64,000 nucleotides of DNA, taken from contig MCGT01000002.1 of assembly GCA_002104935.1 (NCBI GenBank), positions 1,054,001 to 1,118,000 of the forward strand, read 5' to 3'. The notes beneath the pieces are model-generated. The model was not told the origin of the DNA, ran no database searches, and worked only from the letters and a program-made list of their open reading frames with translations. The translations under genes were made by a program, and so were the position numbers. Shown one piece after another: positions 35,950 to 46,898 of the stretch; position 1 is the stretch's first letter, and every line of letters begins with the position of its first letter. This stretch comes from Hesseltinella vesiculosa. Taxonomy: Eukaryota > Mucoromycota > Mucoromycetes > Mucorales > Cunninghamellaceae.

Positions 35950-36792
35950 TGGCTTTGCCAACGAACCGTCTCTCTATTTTTTTTTTTTAAACTATCATTT
36001 CCGTCATTCCCCCCCCTCCCCTTGCATTCCATCAATATCAATTAGCATCGTCCATTGTACTCTTACTAAATCACCCAACATTTTGTTAAGACTCTCTCGG
36101 TAGAAAAAAAAGGACATGTTTGACAGTCAGGTGCTACGTAGAGGATCCAACAGAGGATGGCATGTCATGGAATATTGACAGTGTCAATAGAAAAAATGAG
36201 AAAAGGGGTAACAATGAAAATCAGGCTATCGGCAGGGAATACCTTTGTTTTCAATTTGCTTTCTTCGAATGCGTTCACAGCAGAACGGATCCTTTAGCTC
36301 CTGCCAACCTTTGACCGGTTTTGCTCTAAATAAATCCGCCCCCAAATTCTGCATTCGATCTCAGCAATGACGAGAAATGACTATGGCTGAACTTATACAC
36401 TTTATTCACAAAGTAATGTCGTAAGTGACAGAAACAAAATGTCACAAAAAGATCTGATAAAAATAGAAATACGAGGGGTAAGTTTAGTATAGAGTGGCGA
36501 ATACCAGCTTACCAAATAACCCAACGCAAAGTCAAATATGGGATGACGCGAAAAAAGCAAAAGTTGCAGGGATACCGAGAATGAAGCAACAAAAAAAAAA
36601 GAGGAAATTGGTCAGCACACTGTATCTTTCATGGATTTGCGTTGAGAGAAGTTACCCTATAGAATGATAAAAAATGAGTGGGTATTTTGTTGACTCCGCG
36701 CTTTTTCATGACTTACTAGAGGACCAACAATAATCACCAGGAGCATTGTTATCTACTCTGTTGATAGTGTAAGCGCAAAACCTTTTTGGGTT
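35950..36792. other. 3' flank of the intact Fanzor gene; possible guide-RNA region
   Basis: This lies downstream of both CHL1 (plus) and the Fanzor gene (minus). No protein gene is supported. The part next to the Fanzor stop (about 36400-36792) is where the guide RNA of TnpB/Fanzor systems usually lies, so it is a candidate noncoding RNA region. I could not identify a conserved fold or a repeat marking the element end. Confidence 0.35.
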
Positions 36793-39700
36793 TCAATGGC
36801 GACAAAACACAGCTGGCCGATCCAGGTGCTCTTGTTCACGCAAGCCCAAGTGGAGGATGTTGGTGGCGGCTGACTTATCTCGGTTCACGTTTGTCCTGCA
36901 CACCCGGCAATACTTGACAGCCCAAAGACCAAACGTAGCGTTCGTCAGTGGATCCAGTGCTCTTTTCGTGGATAATGATCGGTGATGGCAGAAGCAGCAA
37001 ACCTACAACCAGAGATAATTGTGAGCCCACGTTTTTTTTTACCGTCCATGTCTTGCCACTATTACCTGGCTGGTGTACGCTTCGTTCACCACACAAACAA
37101 GCAGACGGCCCTCCTTTTCGGCTGCCTTCAGTTTTGGGATGATCGACATACGGGTTTTTTTCCCTTGGCGAGTGAAACCAAAGACACCTGATCCAAGCAT
37201 AAGCAATGGTATATTTGGACGCTCATCCTCGCCGTCTTCGTCGCCCTCGTCGCCCTCGTCGTTCTCGTCGTCGTCCACATCCACACCCCTCCTAAAAATA
37301 AAAATGAGCAATATTGCTCCATTGCACTTACGCACCCCCACACCTCTAGCTTACCTAGCCTTGCTTTTCTTGTATTTCCTACCGCCTGATACAAAGATGT
37401 TCACAGCTTCATCCAGTATCTTCTGCTTGCTGACATACGCAAGAAAGCGATCGTTGGTAAATGCACTTCCGTAGAAATTTGTCAGGGAAGGCAGGCAAAG
37501 GCATAGTTGACGGCAATAGGCCATCCACCTTGGAACAGAGACGGTTTTCTTGGTCGGTAGGCTTGACATGATAGGATTGATGCCACATTGCTCGGCGTTG
37601 TTCTGGCGTGTGTATCGTCGGCGCATGTGCCCGATGCGATGGTAAAATTCAGGATTTGTGAGTCGGAGGCATTGACGATTGGTATCCATTGACGTAAAAA
37701 GCACCGAGTGTCCAGGGTCCACACCCATAGGCTTAAAAACTTCCATGTCTTCATCATCCAGATCGCTCATCACCAAGTCAGGGAGTAATTCGGCAGCTTT
37801 CTTCGAACAAATGAATTCAACTGTATGACCGTCCGTTCGAATCAAGTTGGTGAACGCGATATCGGTTTCTTCAGGAGGGAGATCTGTGTTGTAAGTGCCT
37901 AGTGTGTCAAAGCTATCGACAAAAAAGAGTAAAAAGTCTGCACTAACCACTTTTTTTTTTCCTTGCCACTTCCAAACTTACACTTTGCTAAGGTTCGCTT
38001 TTTTGAAGTTGAGCGTCTTCCAAAACACTAAGAACTTCTTCCCGACTTGCTGGAGGTCAGATTCTTGCTGAGTGTGTTCTCCAAGCTGGGTTAAAAACAG
38101 CTGGTCGTCAACTAGCCTTGGTTGCACCCCGGCTTGAGAGAATACTCGGGACCAGCATTGATGATCCATAGTGATGAACTTGCGTGTAAAGCGGAGGGTT
38201 GGAAGGAGGGTGTACATTTTTGTGGCTTGATAGAGCGAGGCTGACTGGGATTTGAAACAGAGCGACGGGTCGATCATGTCATTGCCTTGCAGGTATTGGT
38301 GGGACATCGATAGTTGAAAGCGTGTCGTCCTAATCAAGGCTGTGATGGCTTGGCGCATATCGTCTTCCATACGGGGACCAAAGTTCAGTGGGAGGGCCGG
38401 GCTATTCATGAATTTATGCGTGGCACGCTGAACCTGTGCTTTTTGTCGTCGTCCAAGATCGTCAAATCCATCCACTGCGCTCAACAGTTCACGACAGTAT
38501 TGGGAATCAGCTTCGTCAACAATGACCCATTCGGATGGCTGGCCAGTTTGTGCTGTGCTGTGTGCTTCCATTTCCTCTTTTAAAAAAAAATGAGTCATCT
38601 TCTTGCAGACTAGGCTCTATGTATATTTACCTAGGAACTTGTACATCACTGGGAGGTATTCATAAAACTTGGCTGTCAAGTTTTCAAAAGTTACTGGTTG
38701 TGGACCAAGGGAAGTTGTCTCCAGAACTGTGGCTACAGCTCGCTCCCAAGATTGGCGAGCATAGGCTGGCTCATTGGCGGGGTCTTCACCAGATAGCTTG
38801 GAATAGACATAGTTCACCAATTTCTTGAGCTCCTTCTTTTTTAGTTTGTCCTGCATCATCCATATATATATACAAGTATATTAGAGATCGTCACTCCTGT
38901 ACTCCTCTTTTTTCCCACTTACAGTCCGAGAGATCAAGGTACGCAATTTAAATGCTATGTATGCCTTGCAGCGAGGCTCAAATGCCTCGGTAAGGCAGTT
39001 CTTAATTGTTGTTGCCAGAGTCTTGGCCATATGCGCATAGCATTGCGAGTACCCGGGAAGGGGGTCAACAGTTGGAAGACCGGAAGCGTCGAATTGTTCC
39101 ACATAGGCTTGGAAAGCATTCGCGGTGTCCTGAGGCAAGTTGGGGTTGGTGTTCGTGACCTGCTTGCCGATGACAAGTTGCATCACCCCGTACACGTACC
39201 CTTGCATGCCAAGCGTTGGAGGGATTGGTTCGCCGGCACTGAGCATCTTGAGCACATGGTGTTGGACAAAGAGCATGGCCTTGATTGACACGTTGCGCAC
39301 ATGATCGACTATGCGTTCAACCTCCCGGATAACCTTGATTTTTGCGGAAAGCCGCTGGCGCCGGGTTCGACCAAAACAAGTCAGCGTTCGCTTCAACGTA
39401 CATCGTCGCACAAAGCTATGGTGCCTTGGACCAAGGACGTTATTGACAATATCATCCATGCTGGTCTTGTGTGCATGGCACAGGTGGCTTGCCGTGTTGC
39501 CATGGTGCAGACAGCCATCATTGGTGCCATCGGGAAGGATACAGCGTTGACAGCGTGGAACATCAGGGTTGGCTTGCTCCAAACGAAGTCGCTCTTGTCC
39601 AGCGGCCCTACCTTGTCTATTCTGCTGCCGAACCATGGCTGCCGTTGGAACCCCGAAATAGCCTGCAGTAAAAAAAAAAAAAAAAATTAGATCAGGCACT

Positions 39701-39945
39701 CTTCAGATTGACTTACGATTGAAAGGACAGAGACGAGATCTTGCATTATTATGGTTTGATCCACCGCATCTTGGGCAAGGTACTCTTCCTGTATGTTTTG
39801 AAATGAAGCATTTGTTCAGCTCATCTAGTTTTGTTGTTTTACTGCGCCTATTACCTCTTTGCTCTTCTTCTTCGCGTCGTTGTATTTTCCTTCTTTTCAA
39901 ACTTTCCAAGTATATTCGCTGCTCCTGTACGGTGTCCATATTCAT
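36793..39945 (-). CDS. Fanzor (eukaryotic TnpB-like) RNA-guided nuclease, uninterrupted
   Basis: Seven exons can be built with consensus sites and perfect phase: 39945-39717, 39662-38923, 38850-38631, 38576-37982, 37912-37355, 37291-37066 and 37002-36793, encoding 925 aa. The N-terminus has zinc-knuckle-like CPRCGGSNHNNARSRLCPF. The C-terminal third is a split RuvC nuclease with GVDPG (Asp about residue 660), VVNEAYTSQ (Glu about 848) and NRDKSAATNIL (Asp about 902). The zinc ribbon CCFC...CRVC sits between the second and third motifs, as in TnpB and Fanzor. An acidic Asp/Glu run lies between RuvC-I and RuvC-II. These proteins are transposon-encoded, RNA-guided DNA endonucleases, characterised for some fungal members. 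All three catalytic acids are present, so activity is plausible but unproven. I see no terminal inverted repeats. Confidence 0.92.
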
Positions 39946-40587
39946 CAGTAGAGGGTAAGATGAGGAATAGTAAAAATCGAAAAAGTACTAGCAGAGATGA
40001 CAGGGATTGGGAAGTGGAAAAAAAAGGTGAAAGAAGAGGAAAACGTGAAACAAAAAAAAAAAAACTAGAAAGGGGCGAGGCGTGGGTTGTGATTTTCACC
40101 TTTTTTTTTGTGCCCATGGGCTTTTCCTCTGCATCTTTTTACGAGCGGTGGACACTGAACCTCGTTGATTATTTAGTTCGACCATCTGAAATTCATAGAC
40201 GGTAGCAGCTCCCCTTCAGCTGCTTCGCTATTTCTGTGTCTCCACCGAGCCTTCGCTAATCACGGTAAGCAAATCAGAGTCAGAATGTGGTTTCAAAAAA
40301 AAAAAAAAAAAAAAAAAGAATGTGGTTCATTTTGCACTGCGATGGCCAGGTAAAAGTCTAATAGGCTCACTCTCCTGAAATTGAAATATCGCACACGGCA
40401 GCAGATCGCCTGCTCATATGCTTATGGCGATTAGGCTCCTCACATGGCCTCAGCCCGTGTTGGCGCGCGAAACCCCACCCTGAGTCTATCCCAGAGTTTG
40501 TCCAACACCTCTACTCCAGAATTGGTCAGTTCCTGCAAAAGATACTGCCCAGAGATTCATGCGAAGTCGTCCCTCGGTGCTCGAACG
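39946..40587. other. Spacer between the two Fanzor genes; 3' flank of the second
   Basis: It holds the upstream region of the intact Fanzor gene and the downstream flank of the decayed one. It contains a perfect 6-bp stem hairpin at 40205-40223 (gcagct / agctgc around a 7-nt loop) and a poly(A) run at 40295-40317 flanked by direct repeats gaatgtggtt. The part at 40380-40587 is unusually GC-rich for the neighbourhood. No protein gene is supported. A guide-RNA role for 40200-40587 is inference from position only. Confidence 0.35.
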
Positions 40588-43500
40588 TCAAACGCCCCAC
40601 CTTATGGCTCGACGTAATCGACTTTTACGCCTAAGAATCCAGAACATGTTGGCAGCGGCGGACACGTCTCGATCCCACACCATTTGGCAAGTGGTGCAGA
40701 ACTTCAAGGCAAAGATCGACGACTGATCTTGCGTGCGCACGGGCGACAGTTGCCCACCACAGGTGCTGCAGTTCTAGTTTGGATAAGCAAATTAGATATG
40801 CCCACCACGCTCTTATTTTTTTTTTGGCCATCTTAACTGGCTGGTCCAGAACTCGTTGGTGTGGGCAACCATGCACAACGCCTGGTGCTGTCGTTTGATC
40901 AAGTGCTGTCTGATGTTGTTCGTTCTGCCCACTGCGTGCCCACGAAAATGTTGGGCATCTCGACCAACCATGGCATCACCGAACGAGATCAGTGGCAGGC
41001 CATCCACTGTTTGTTGGGAGCCGTGATATGGCAACTTGCTGGCTCGCATGCGGCTAGAGTATACATAAAAAGGAGCATGAGATAACGCAAATAAGCCCAT
41101 TTTTGTATTGCGTTGGTTGCTGAGGGGGGTCGAGGTATTTTTGTTGGAGTGGACACGAGATGGTGTTCCAAGGCTCCAATTTCGGTGTTAATGGCAGCTG
41201 TAGCAAGATCATGTCGATCTAGTGCCATGTCGATTCTCGAGCAATGTGCTGTCTTCTTCGGTCGAGTTTCAGGGTGCATACCAAGTGGCTGGTCCAAGGT
41301 TATGCGCTTCATCTGGTCCATCAACTCATCATGTCGTTCGCTCAAGCGCCGAAGATTTTCCAAGCGTGATTTCGTCTTGCTATACTCATCCTTGATTTGC
41401 AACAAACGAGCATGCCATTTTCGTTGCATCTGTCGCTTTCGTTGCTTCCGATTTTTCCTTGTCTTACGCTTGTCTCGGCAACGTCGGGTGTACTTGCGAG
41501 ATCCAGTGGTGATGATATTGGCAGCTGTGGCAATTGCTCGTTGTTTGCCTTTGACTAATTCGAAGTTGGAGATCGCATGGTCTGTGTTGTAAAAAGCAAA
41601 GGTTGACACGGAGCATATGAGTTTGTGTCGCACAGTCTGCCGAATGGCAACGGGATCGGCGGTTTTGGTCATTGGCGTGTTCGTCTCAATGTCCGTCATT
41701 GTCTCGTAGGCATGCATTTGCTCAGGCACCGATGGCAGGGCCTGGATCTTGCGACGATTCAGATCTCGTTGAATTGGTGACTCCTTGCTGGTGGTGCAAT
41801 ACTATTTCATCGACATTCGGCGTACCGCATGAGGTTCATGGCCTTGTCCAAAGGAGGTGGTCATTACTGCGCGCCGTCCAGGATCAATACCACAGAGAGT
41901 GAAGCCAGCAACGTCTTGGTTGGCCAGGTCGGGTGTGTGAATGGCAGGTGGATCAGGACCATGAGGTAGGCGGGCAAAGACAATCCGTTCGCATCACACC
42001 AGAAAAAAAATGGCCACGAATCCATGCCCGGTGGAGTGATTCAAAACAAAAAAAAAAAAAGGTTAGCGACCTAATGCTCGTTTTTTTCTTTCCACATTAT
42101 CCCTCCTGCATCTATCCATGTACCTCGGGTATCCAAGCTTTTCAAAAGCGAACACTTGCCAAAAGACGTGTAACTTGCGCAAAAAGGGGGGCAATCTTGT
42201 CACTTGGTTGTTTGGTGATTGCCGAGAGCCTGTGAGTGATATGACGTTTTCAGGTGTGACGTCCACGAACCGAGGTTTGGATGAAGGAAGCGGCAAGAGT
42301 GTGAATGAGGGCACTTCGACATCGTTTTCATGATCATTAGTTGCACGGTAATGATCATATACGTCGAGTATTGTTCGTAAAATTGGTAGATGTCGGCCTG
42401 GGTCCGCACGCAGCGTCTCTTGGGTAATCGTTGGTTACTGTGGAGGTTTCATCGCCCATAGTTCGTTCAAAACAAGCACCGTAAGCGGCTTATGTCGTTC
42501 TGGTATTTCCACAGGTAAGGGTTCCATATTTCGGGTAACCATGGCAAAGTTTTGGTAGACGTAATCCTTGATGATAGCAAGGTTTCTGGAAGGAGGTGCC
42601 TACAAAGAAATGAAAAAAAAAATATGGATGTCTGTCAAGTTTGGACAAGTCGCTTTTTTTTTCTATCTGCTTCCTACCTCACAGTCAACAGCAAAGCGAA
42701 ATTTCACGAACTTCTTGATTCGGCCTTCAAAGTTCTCCGTAATGTGATTACGGTTTGCAGAAGCCTGAAGCTTACAGGCCATGGACAGCTCGGTGGTATC
42801 GACCAGGGGTGTCATATGTGGCGACGTTGATCAAATCTTGGTTGAATTCATGCCAGTGAGTTAGCACAGTACCTGGCACACGTTTATCGGACCGTTCCAG
42901 GAATGCATTCAAGTGACCACTTGTTAATTGAGTCATTAAGTAAAAGCCGTTCTGTGTAATCAAAAAAGGCAGGACTTGATAGGGGTGATGGGTGGCATAA
43001 TCCAGCAGGAAAAGTTGTAGCCGTGTCATTGTCCTACGCAGATAATCGGACTTGGCGCGAATGTTGGTAATCAGGATGTTGCGATAGGTTGGTCGGACAA
43101 TGGCATCCAAGCTACGGATGCGAGTGTAATCTTCAGAGGCAGGCAAACGTGATGCCATGAATTGCTTCTTGCTTAAAGCTCTGAATGGGCAGGCAGGGTT
43201 GGATGATCGCGAGTGGCCAGGAAGACCGCAGGTTGGGCATGTTTCAGACGGGTGTTGATTTCGTGCTGCCTCTCGCAGCTGCTCATCGCCAAGACGCTGA
43301 AGATCGTTGATCTCGTTCATCATATCCCGATCAGAACTTGTTGTGGCCACGATTGCTATCAAAAATAAAAGGTAAATAGCCATGCAAAAGCTGAAAAGAA
43401 GCTGCATTTACGATGTGATGGAGGGACATCAAATGGACATTGTCGAGATCGGCTTGTTTGATGATGAGGTGAGCCACAAGCCTCGCAAACACGTAATCCT

Positions 43501-43743
43501 AGTTATAAAAACGAAGTCAATACCAATGCCGACGTTGTACTCTCATTGCATATTACCACTCCGGTGCTTCCGCACCCACGTTAGCAGGATCATGGCTTGC
43601 TGGCGTGTCAGTATGAGTTGTAGCGAAGCGGTCTACATCACGTATCATTTCAATCAGCTTTGCTGTTGGTACATTAATATGGATCAAAAACCAACATTGC
43701 ATGATATTTTTGCTGGCTCCTAACGGTAGATGTTGTTGTTCCA
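40588..43743 (-). pseudogene. Second Fanzor (TnpB-like nuclease) gene, disrupted
   Basis: Same orientation and size as the neighbouring intact gene but only distantly similar. It runs from about MEQQHLPLGASKN (43743) through a zinc-knuckle region CPTCGLPGHSRSSNPACPF, a Fanzor helical motif NRNHITENFEGRIKKFVKFR, RuvC-I GIDPG (about 41890), basic linker, RuvC-II HTNEFWTSQ (about 40850), zinc ribbon CSTCGG...CTTC and RuvC-III WDRDVSAAANMF, with stop at 40588. Lesions seen: a frameshift at a C run near 42806, an in-frame TAG at 41802-41804, and loss of one base at the splice donor after TSQ (near 40836), which puts the next exon out of frame. The catalytic acids are all still encoded. The intron directly after TSQ is in the same place as in the intact copy. 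Confidence 0.85.
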
Positions 43744-43870
43744 TGAATACAATAATAGGGAATGATGAAATAAGAGAAAAACGAGAATAAGAGAGGAAAA
43801 AAAAGCACGACGCTTTTTCCTTCCGCTAGTCCTGCATAATTTTTTTTTCTCCTTCAAACAACTTTGCTTG

Positions 43871-44062
43871 ATGTTACAAACTAACTACCCACCTGTTCGG
43901 CCGCCTCTTCCTGGTATTTCTGCAGGTGCAGAACACGTCAGAGATATGCTTGACAACCTTCACCATCTTCCTATCAAACAACAGCGTTTTGTATTACGGT
44001 TGTTGATTGAAAATTTCCCCATGGAACCCCTCGTTTGGATATTAGCCATCGAGCTATGGTAG
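43871..44062 (+). CDS. Short hypothetical ORF divergent from the second Fanzor gene
   Basis: An ATG-initiated frame of 63 codons whose product contains VRDMLDNLHHLPIKQQRFVL and ENFPMEPLVWILAIELW, a composition unlike random sequence (amphipathic helices). It starts 128 bp from, and divergent to, the Fanzor pseudogene start, so the two would share a promoter segment. It may be an exon of a larger relic: an internal acceptor/donor-like TCTGCAGGTGCAG occurs after codon 18. Family not recognised. Confidence 0.3.
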   Translation: MLQTNYPPVRPPLPGISAGAEHVRDMLDNLHHLPIKQQRFVLRLLIENFPMEPLVWILAIELW

Positions 44063-44845
44063 CCGTAAAACATTGTCCAGCTCCGTCTTGGTCTTGCTGT
44101 GGTCCTTGGCATTCTACAGTTTCGCCTTAATGTGCCGTTGGATTTCAAGAATGGGGGCCTCCTTGGCCTCCGTTTCATCGTTAATGCTTAGCAGAGGTTT
44201 TTGATCCTATAATTGCTGAGCACGACGCTTACCCATCAGGACGAAAGTACAAAGGAAAAAAAAACGCGAAAAACAGAAAAAAGAACAGGGATGAAGTGAT
44301 GAGTTTCAATCGACGTGAAAACGAGAGTTTGAGAGTGGGCACGGAATGAAATGTTTTTGGAAATCAAGGGCGGAAAGCGTTTGTCCTTCAGCAAATGGAG
44401 GGAGGTGCAGTGATATTCTTCCAAGTACCAAATCTCTTTCCCTTTAGTCAATCAAGGAAAGCTCAGGTTCTGAAAACATGCAGGGTGAAAAAGCTTGAAT
44501 GTGGTCTATTGGCTATGTCTCCGTTGACTTTCTATCCTCACCTCTTGGCATTCATTTCCCCAGACGACACATTTATCCTGAAACATACGACATTTGAAAG
44601 TGGAAAAGCTGTAAATCTCTGAGGCAGCCGAGCGAAGAGTAAGAAGGCTAGCAAACGCGCACTAAAAAGGATTTCACTGCTCTAACAAAATGTAAGCGCC
44701 AGGATCGTGCGTGGCATTCGGTTCCTCCTTCCTCTTTATCCTAGACGTCAAGAAAGAGTGTCTTCGACGGCACGTCCATGGTGCCTGATATACAGCATAT
44801 CATCAAATTATTTCGATTCTTTTTTTTTTTTATGTAACGGCGCTG
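44063..44845. other. Intergenic region, no gene seen
   Basis: Lies between the short ORF and the convergent F-box gene. It contains a T run at 44820-44831 next to the F-box gene stop. No domain, repeat or RNA gene was recognised. Confidence 0.5.
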
Positions 44846-46717
44846 TTATTTTATTTTAGGCTTGCAGGGGACGTACTGGGAATCGAAAAACAGCTGCTTG
44901 GGAAGGGTTTTCAGGACAACGACATAGAGAGCTCCATTAAAGTGATGACGCGGCGCAGTGGCTGCAAGGCTAGCACCCGCGCGAGGGATCCATTCGGCGA
45001 TGCAGTCCAATTCTGGTGGTGTACCGCAGCCAAGGGGTCGAATGGCCCTTGACTGCTCAGGGCGGCTGGGAGTATGTAGGTGCCATGCTTGGAGTGAGGT
45101 GAGACAGATACCAGCCGTTGTCGACGACAACGCAACTTCAGCAATAAAGAGCATACCAGAGGCAGTGTGACAAGAAAAGCTAACAATGTCGAGGCTGGAG
45201 AGGCCGATGAAGTCCGGGAGAGAGACAACGTGTACATTGGCAAAGTCGCAGGGGGCGCCAGCAACGATTTTGTCTTCAGCATACTTCTTGAGATCATAGG
45301 CTACGCCATCTGGCTCTTGAATGGTGGAATCCCATGCTTCTATGGAAAATTTGAAGTGCTGGAGCGATGGGCACAGCCGCCCAATGGCAATGAGCGCGCT
45401 GCGGTGACCCTGGTAATTCGTGTGCGCTGGCCAGGAGTGTTCCATATCAATGGTTGTGAGTGAATTCTTGAGCAATGGCGCCTCACTGTCAAAGCCGTCC
45501 AGGTTGGCGGCCAGGCATCCAATGCCCTTTGTGCACAGGTGGGTCACGTTTGGGAACTGCGTGAGCGTCTCCAAAAAATCAAACCAGTCCTCTTCAGAGA
45601 AAAGCTCGATTGTCAGAGAGCTGGGGCCACCATATTCGGCTGGGGCAAAGTGACTAAAGACTTGCTGGCCTACGCCAATGGCCATGCTGCACTCCAGGGT
45701 GAGGGCTTCAAGCTGCCGAAAACAGCCAAGGGAAGGATCCATCAAGGTTTGTGTAAGGGTACCTGGGCCATTGGCCGATAGTTCGCTGCTGTCAAAGAGC
45801 ACAGAGAGATGACGGACACGGGGGAATTTGATGCAGATAAATGCAGCAAGCTGGCCAAGTTCCTCGGCCGATACAATGGCAAAGGTTTCCCTCGTCAGCC
45901 AGAGATCTGTGACAGACTGCCAAGGCACAATGGCATTGTCAGCATTGCCACCCCTTGTTTTGATGTCTTTCCAACTGTCAATGATGCAGTATTCGTTGTG
46001 GCTAACATTCCAGACCAGGGACTCCAGGCAAGGGCACCGCCGATGGAGATAGTCGAGGCTCGGCGAGCCCTCTGGCGTGAGTTCCGGTGTTTCCATTCTC
46101 AGGCCGAGGTCAAGGGAGCGAAGATGAGACATGTACGGAAGTATACTGTAGCTTAGGACATTGAGAAGCGGCTGGTAAACGATCCCGGTAAGTTCCAGGT
46201 GTCGGAGGTCATGCCTTTCGCCGAGAATTGGCAAAAAGCTGGCGGTCATCAGTTCTATCAGCTCAGGGGATCGGGCAGCAAGGAGGGCCGTGTGTTGACT
46301 GCTCAACCGAGGCATCGCTTTTTCCAGTACGGAGGAATGCAGAGTAAAGCTGGTGACGCTGGGGAGCAACTGCATAAAGCGGTAAATGTCATGCCGGGAG
46401 AGGTCGGTCCGAAGCACCTTGAGCGAGCGCACATGCTGGCCGATACAATCGTCCGGGCATGACTGCTGTTGCTGTTCAAGGTGCTCTAAGAACTCCAGGC
46501 AGGAAAAATGTGATAGCAGTGATAATTCACGAAGCCCAGTGTGTTTGCCGTGTTGGGGAGCATCGGAAGCAAGCACGAGGACTCGAAAGAGGCGTGGAGT
46601 GATCAATCGATTGAAAAAGCGATTGACCAGGCGCAATTGCTTTTGGTGACATGTGTTTAGCAAATCAAGGATAGCATCCAGCAATTCAGTTGGCAATGCA
46701 GTGCACATATGCGCCAT
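44846..46717 (-). CDS. F-box/leucine-rich-repeat protein
   Basis: A single uninterrupted exon of 623 aa, unlike most genes here. The N-terminal F-box-like motif (ALPTELLDAILDLLNTCHQK then QLRLVNRFFNRLITPRLFRV) is followed by irregular leucine-rich segments: LRHLELTGIVYQPLLNVL, MSHLRSLDLGLRME, FPRVRHLSVLFD, RQLEALTLECSMA and FPNVTHLCTKGI. This is the standard layout of the many fungal F-box proteins that bring substrates to SCF ubiquitin ligases. Start at the ATG 46717, immediately before the F-box; stop next to a T-rich tract. Substrate unknown. It sits between the Fanzor pair and the fluoride exporter. Confidence 0.85.
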   Translation of the reverse strand: MAHMCTALPTELLDAILDLLNTCHQKQLRLVNRFFNRLITPRLFRVLVLASDAPQHGKHTGLRELSLLSHFSCLEFLEHLEQQQQSCPDDCIGQHVRSLKVLRTDLSRHDIYRFMQLLPSVTSFTLHSSVLEKAMPRLSSQHTALLAARSPELIELMTASFLPILGERHDLRHLELTGIVYQPLLNVLSYSILPYMSHLRSLDLGLRMETPELTPEGSPSLDYLHRRCPCLESLVWNVSHNEYCIIDSWKDIKTRGGNADNAIVPWQSVTDLWLTRETFAIVSAEELGQLAAFICIKFPRVRHLSVLFDSSELSANGPGTLTQTLMDPSLGCFRQLEALTLECSMAIGVGQQVFSHFAPAEYGGPSSLTIELFSEEDWFDFLETLTQFPNVTHLCTKGIGCLAANLDGFDSEAPLLKNSLTTIDMEHSWPAHTNYQGHRSALIAIGRLCPSLQHFKFSIEAWDSTIQEPDGVAYDLKKYAEDKIVAGAPCDFANVHVVSLPDFIGLSSLDIVSFSCHTASGMLFIAEVALSSTTAGICLTSLQAWHLHTPSRPEQSRAIRPLGCGTPPELDCIAEWIPRAGASLAATAPRHHFNGALYVVVLKTLPKQLFFDSQYVPCKPKIK

Positions 46718-46898
46718 TCAATGGTTGAAAAGACATGTGACGGGCAGTGTGCGAGCAAAAAAAAAAAAGAAAAAGAAAAAACGGAAAAAAAAAGAAGAGT
46801 GGGCAAATCGCAGAGGTCATGCGCCAGACCCTGGGTGTGGTCACGTGACGTTCGTGGTATATTTATGAAATTTGGCAACGTTGATGGGTATCGTGGCT

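Noticed and set aside
41800..41830. A 24-nt GTACGC...AAATAG segment in phase that would remove the in-frame stop of the second Fanzor as an intron
   Set aside because: 24 nt is far below the usual minimum fungal intron length, the bases lie in a coding motif, and two other lesions exist in the gene.
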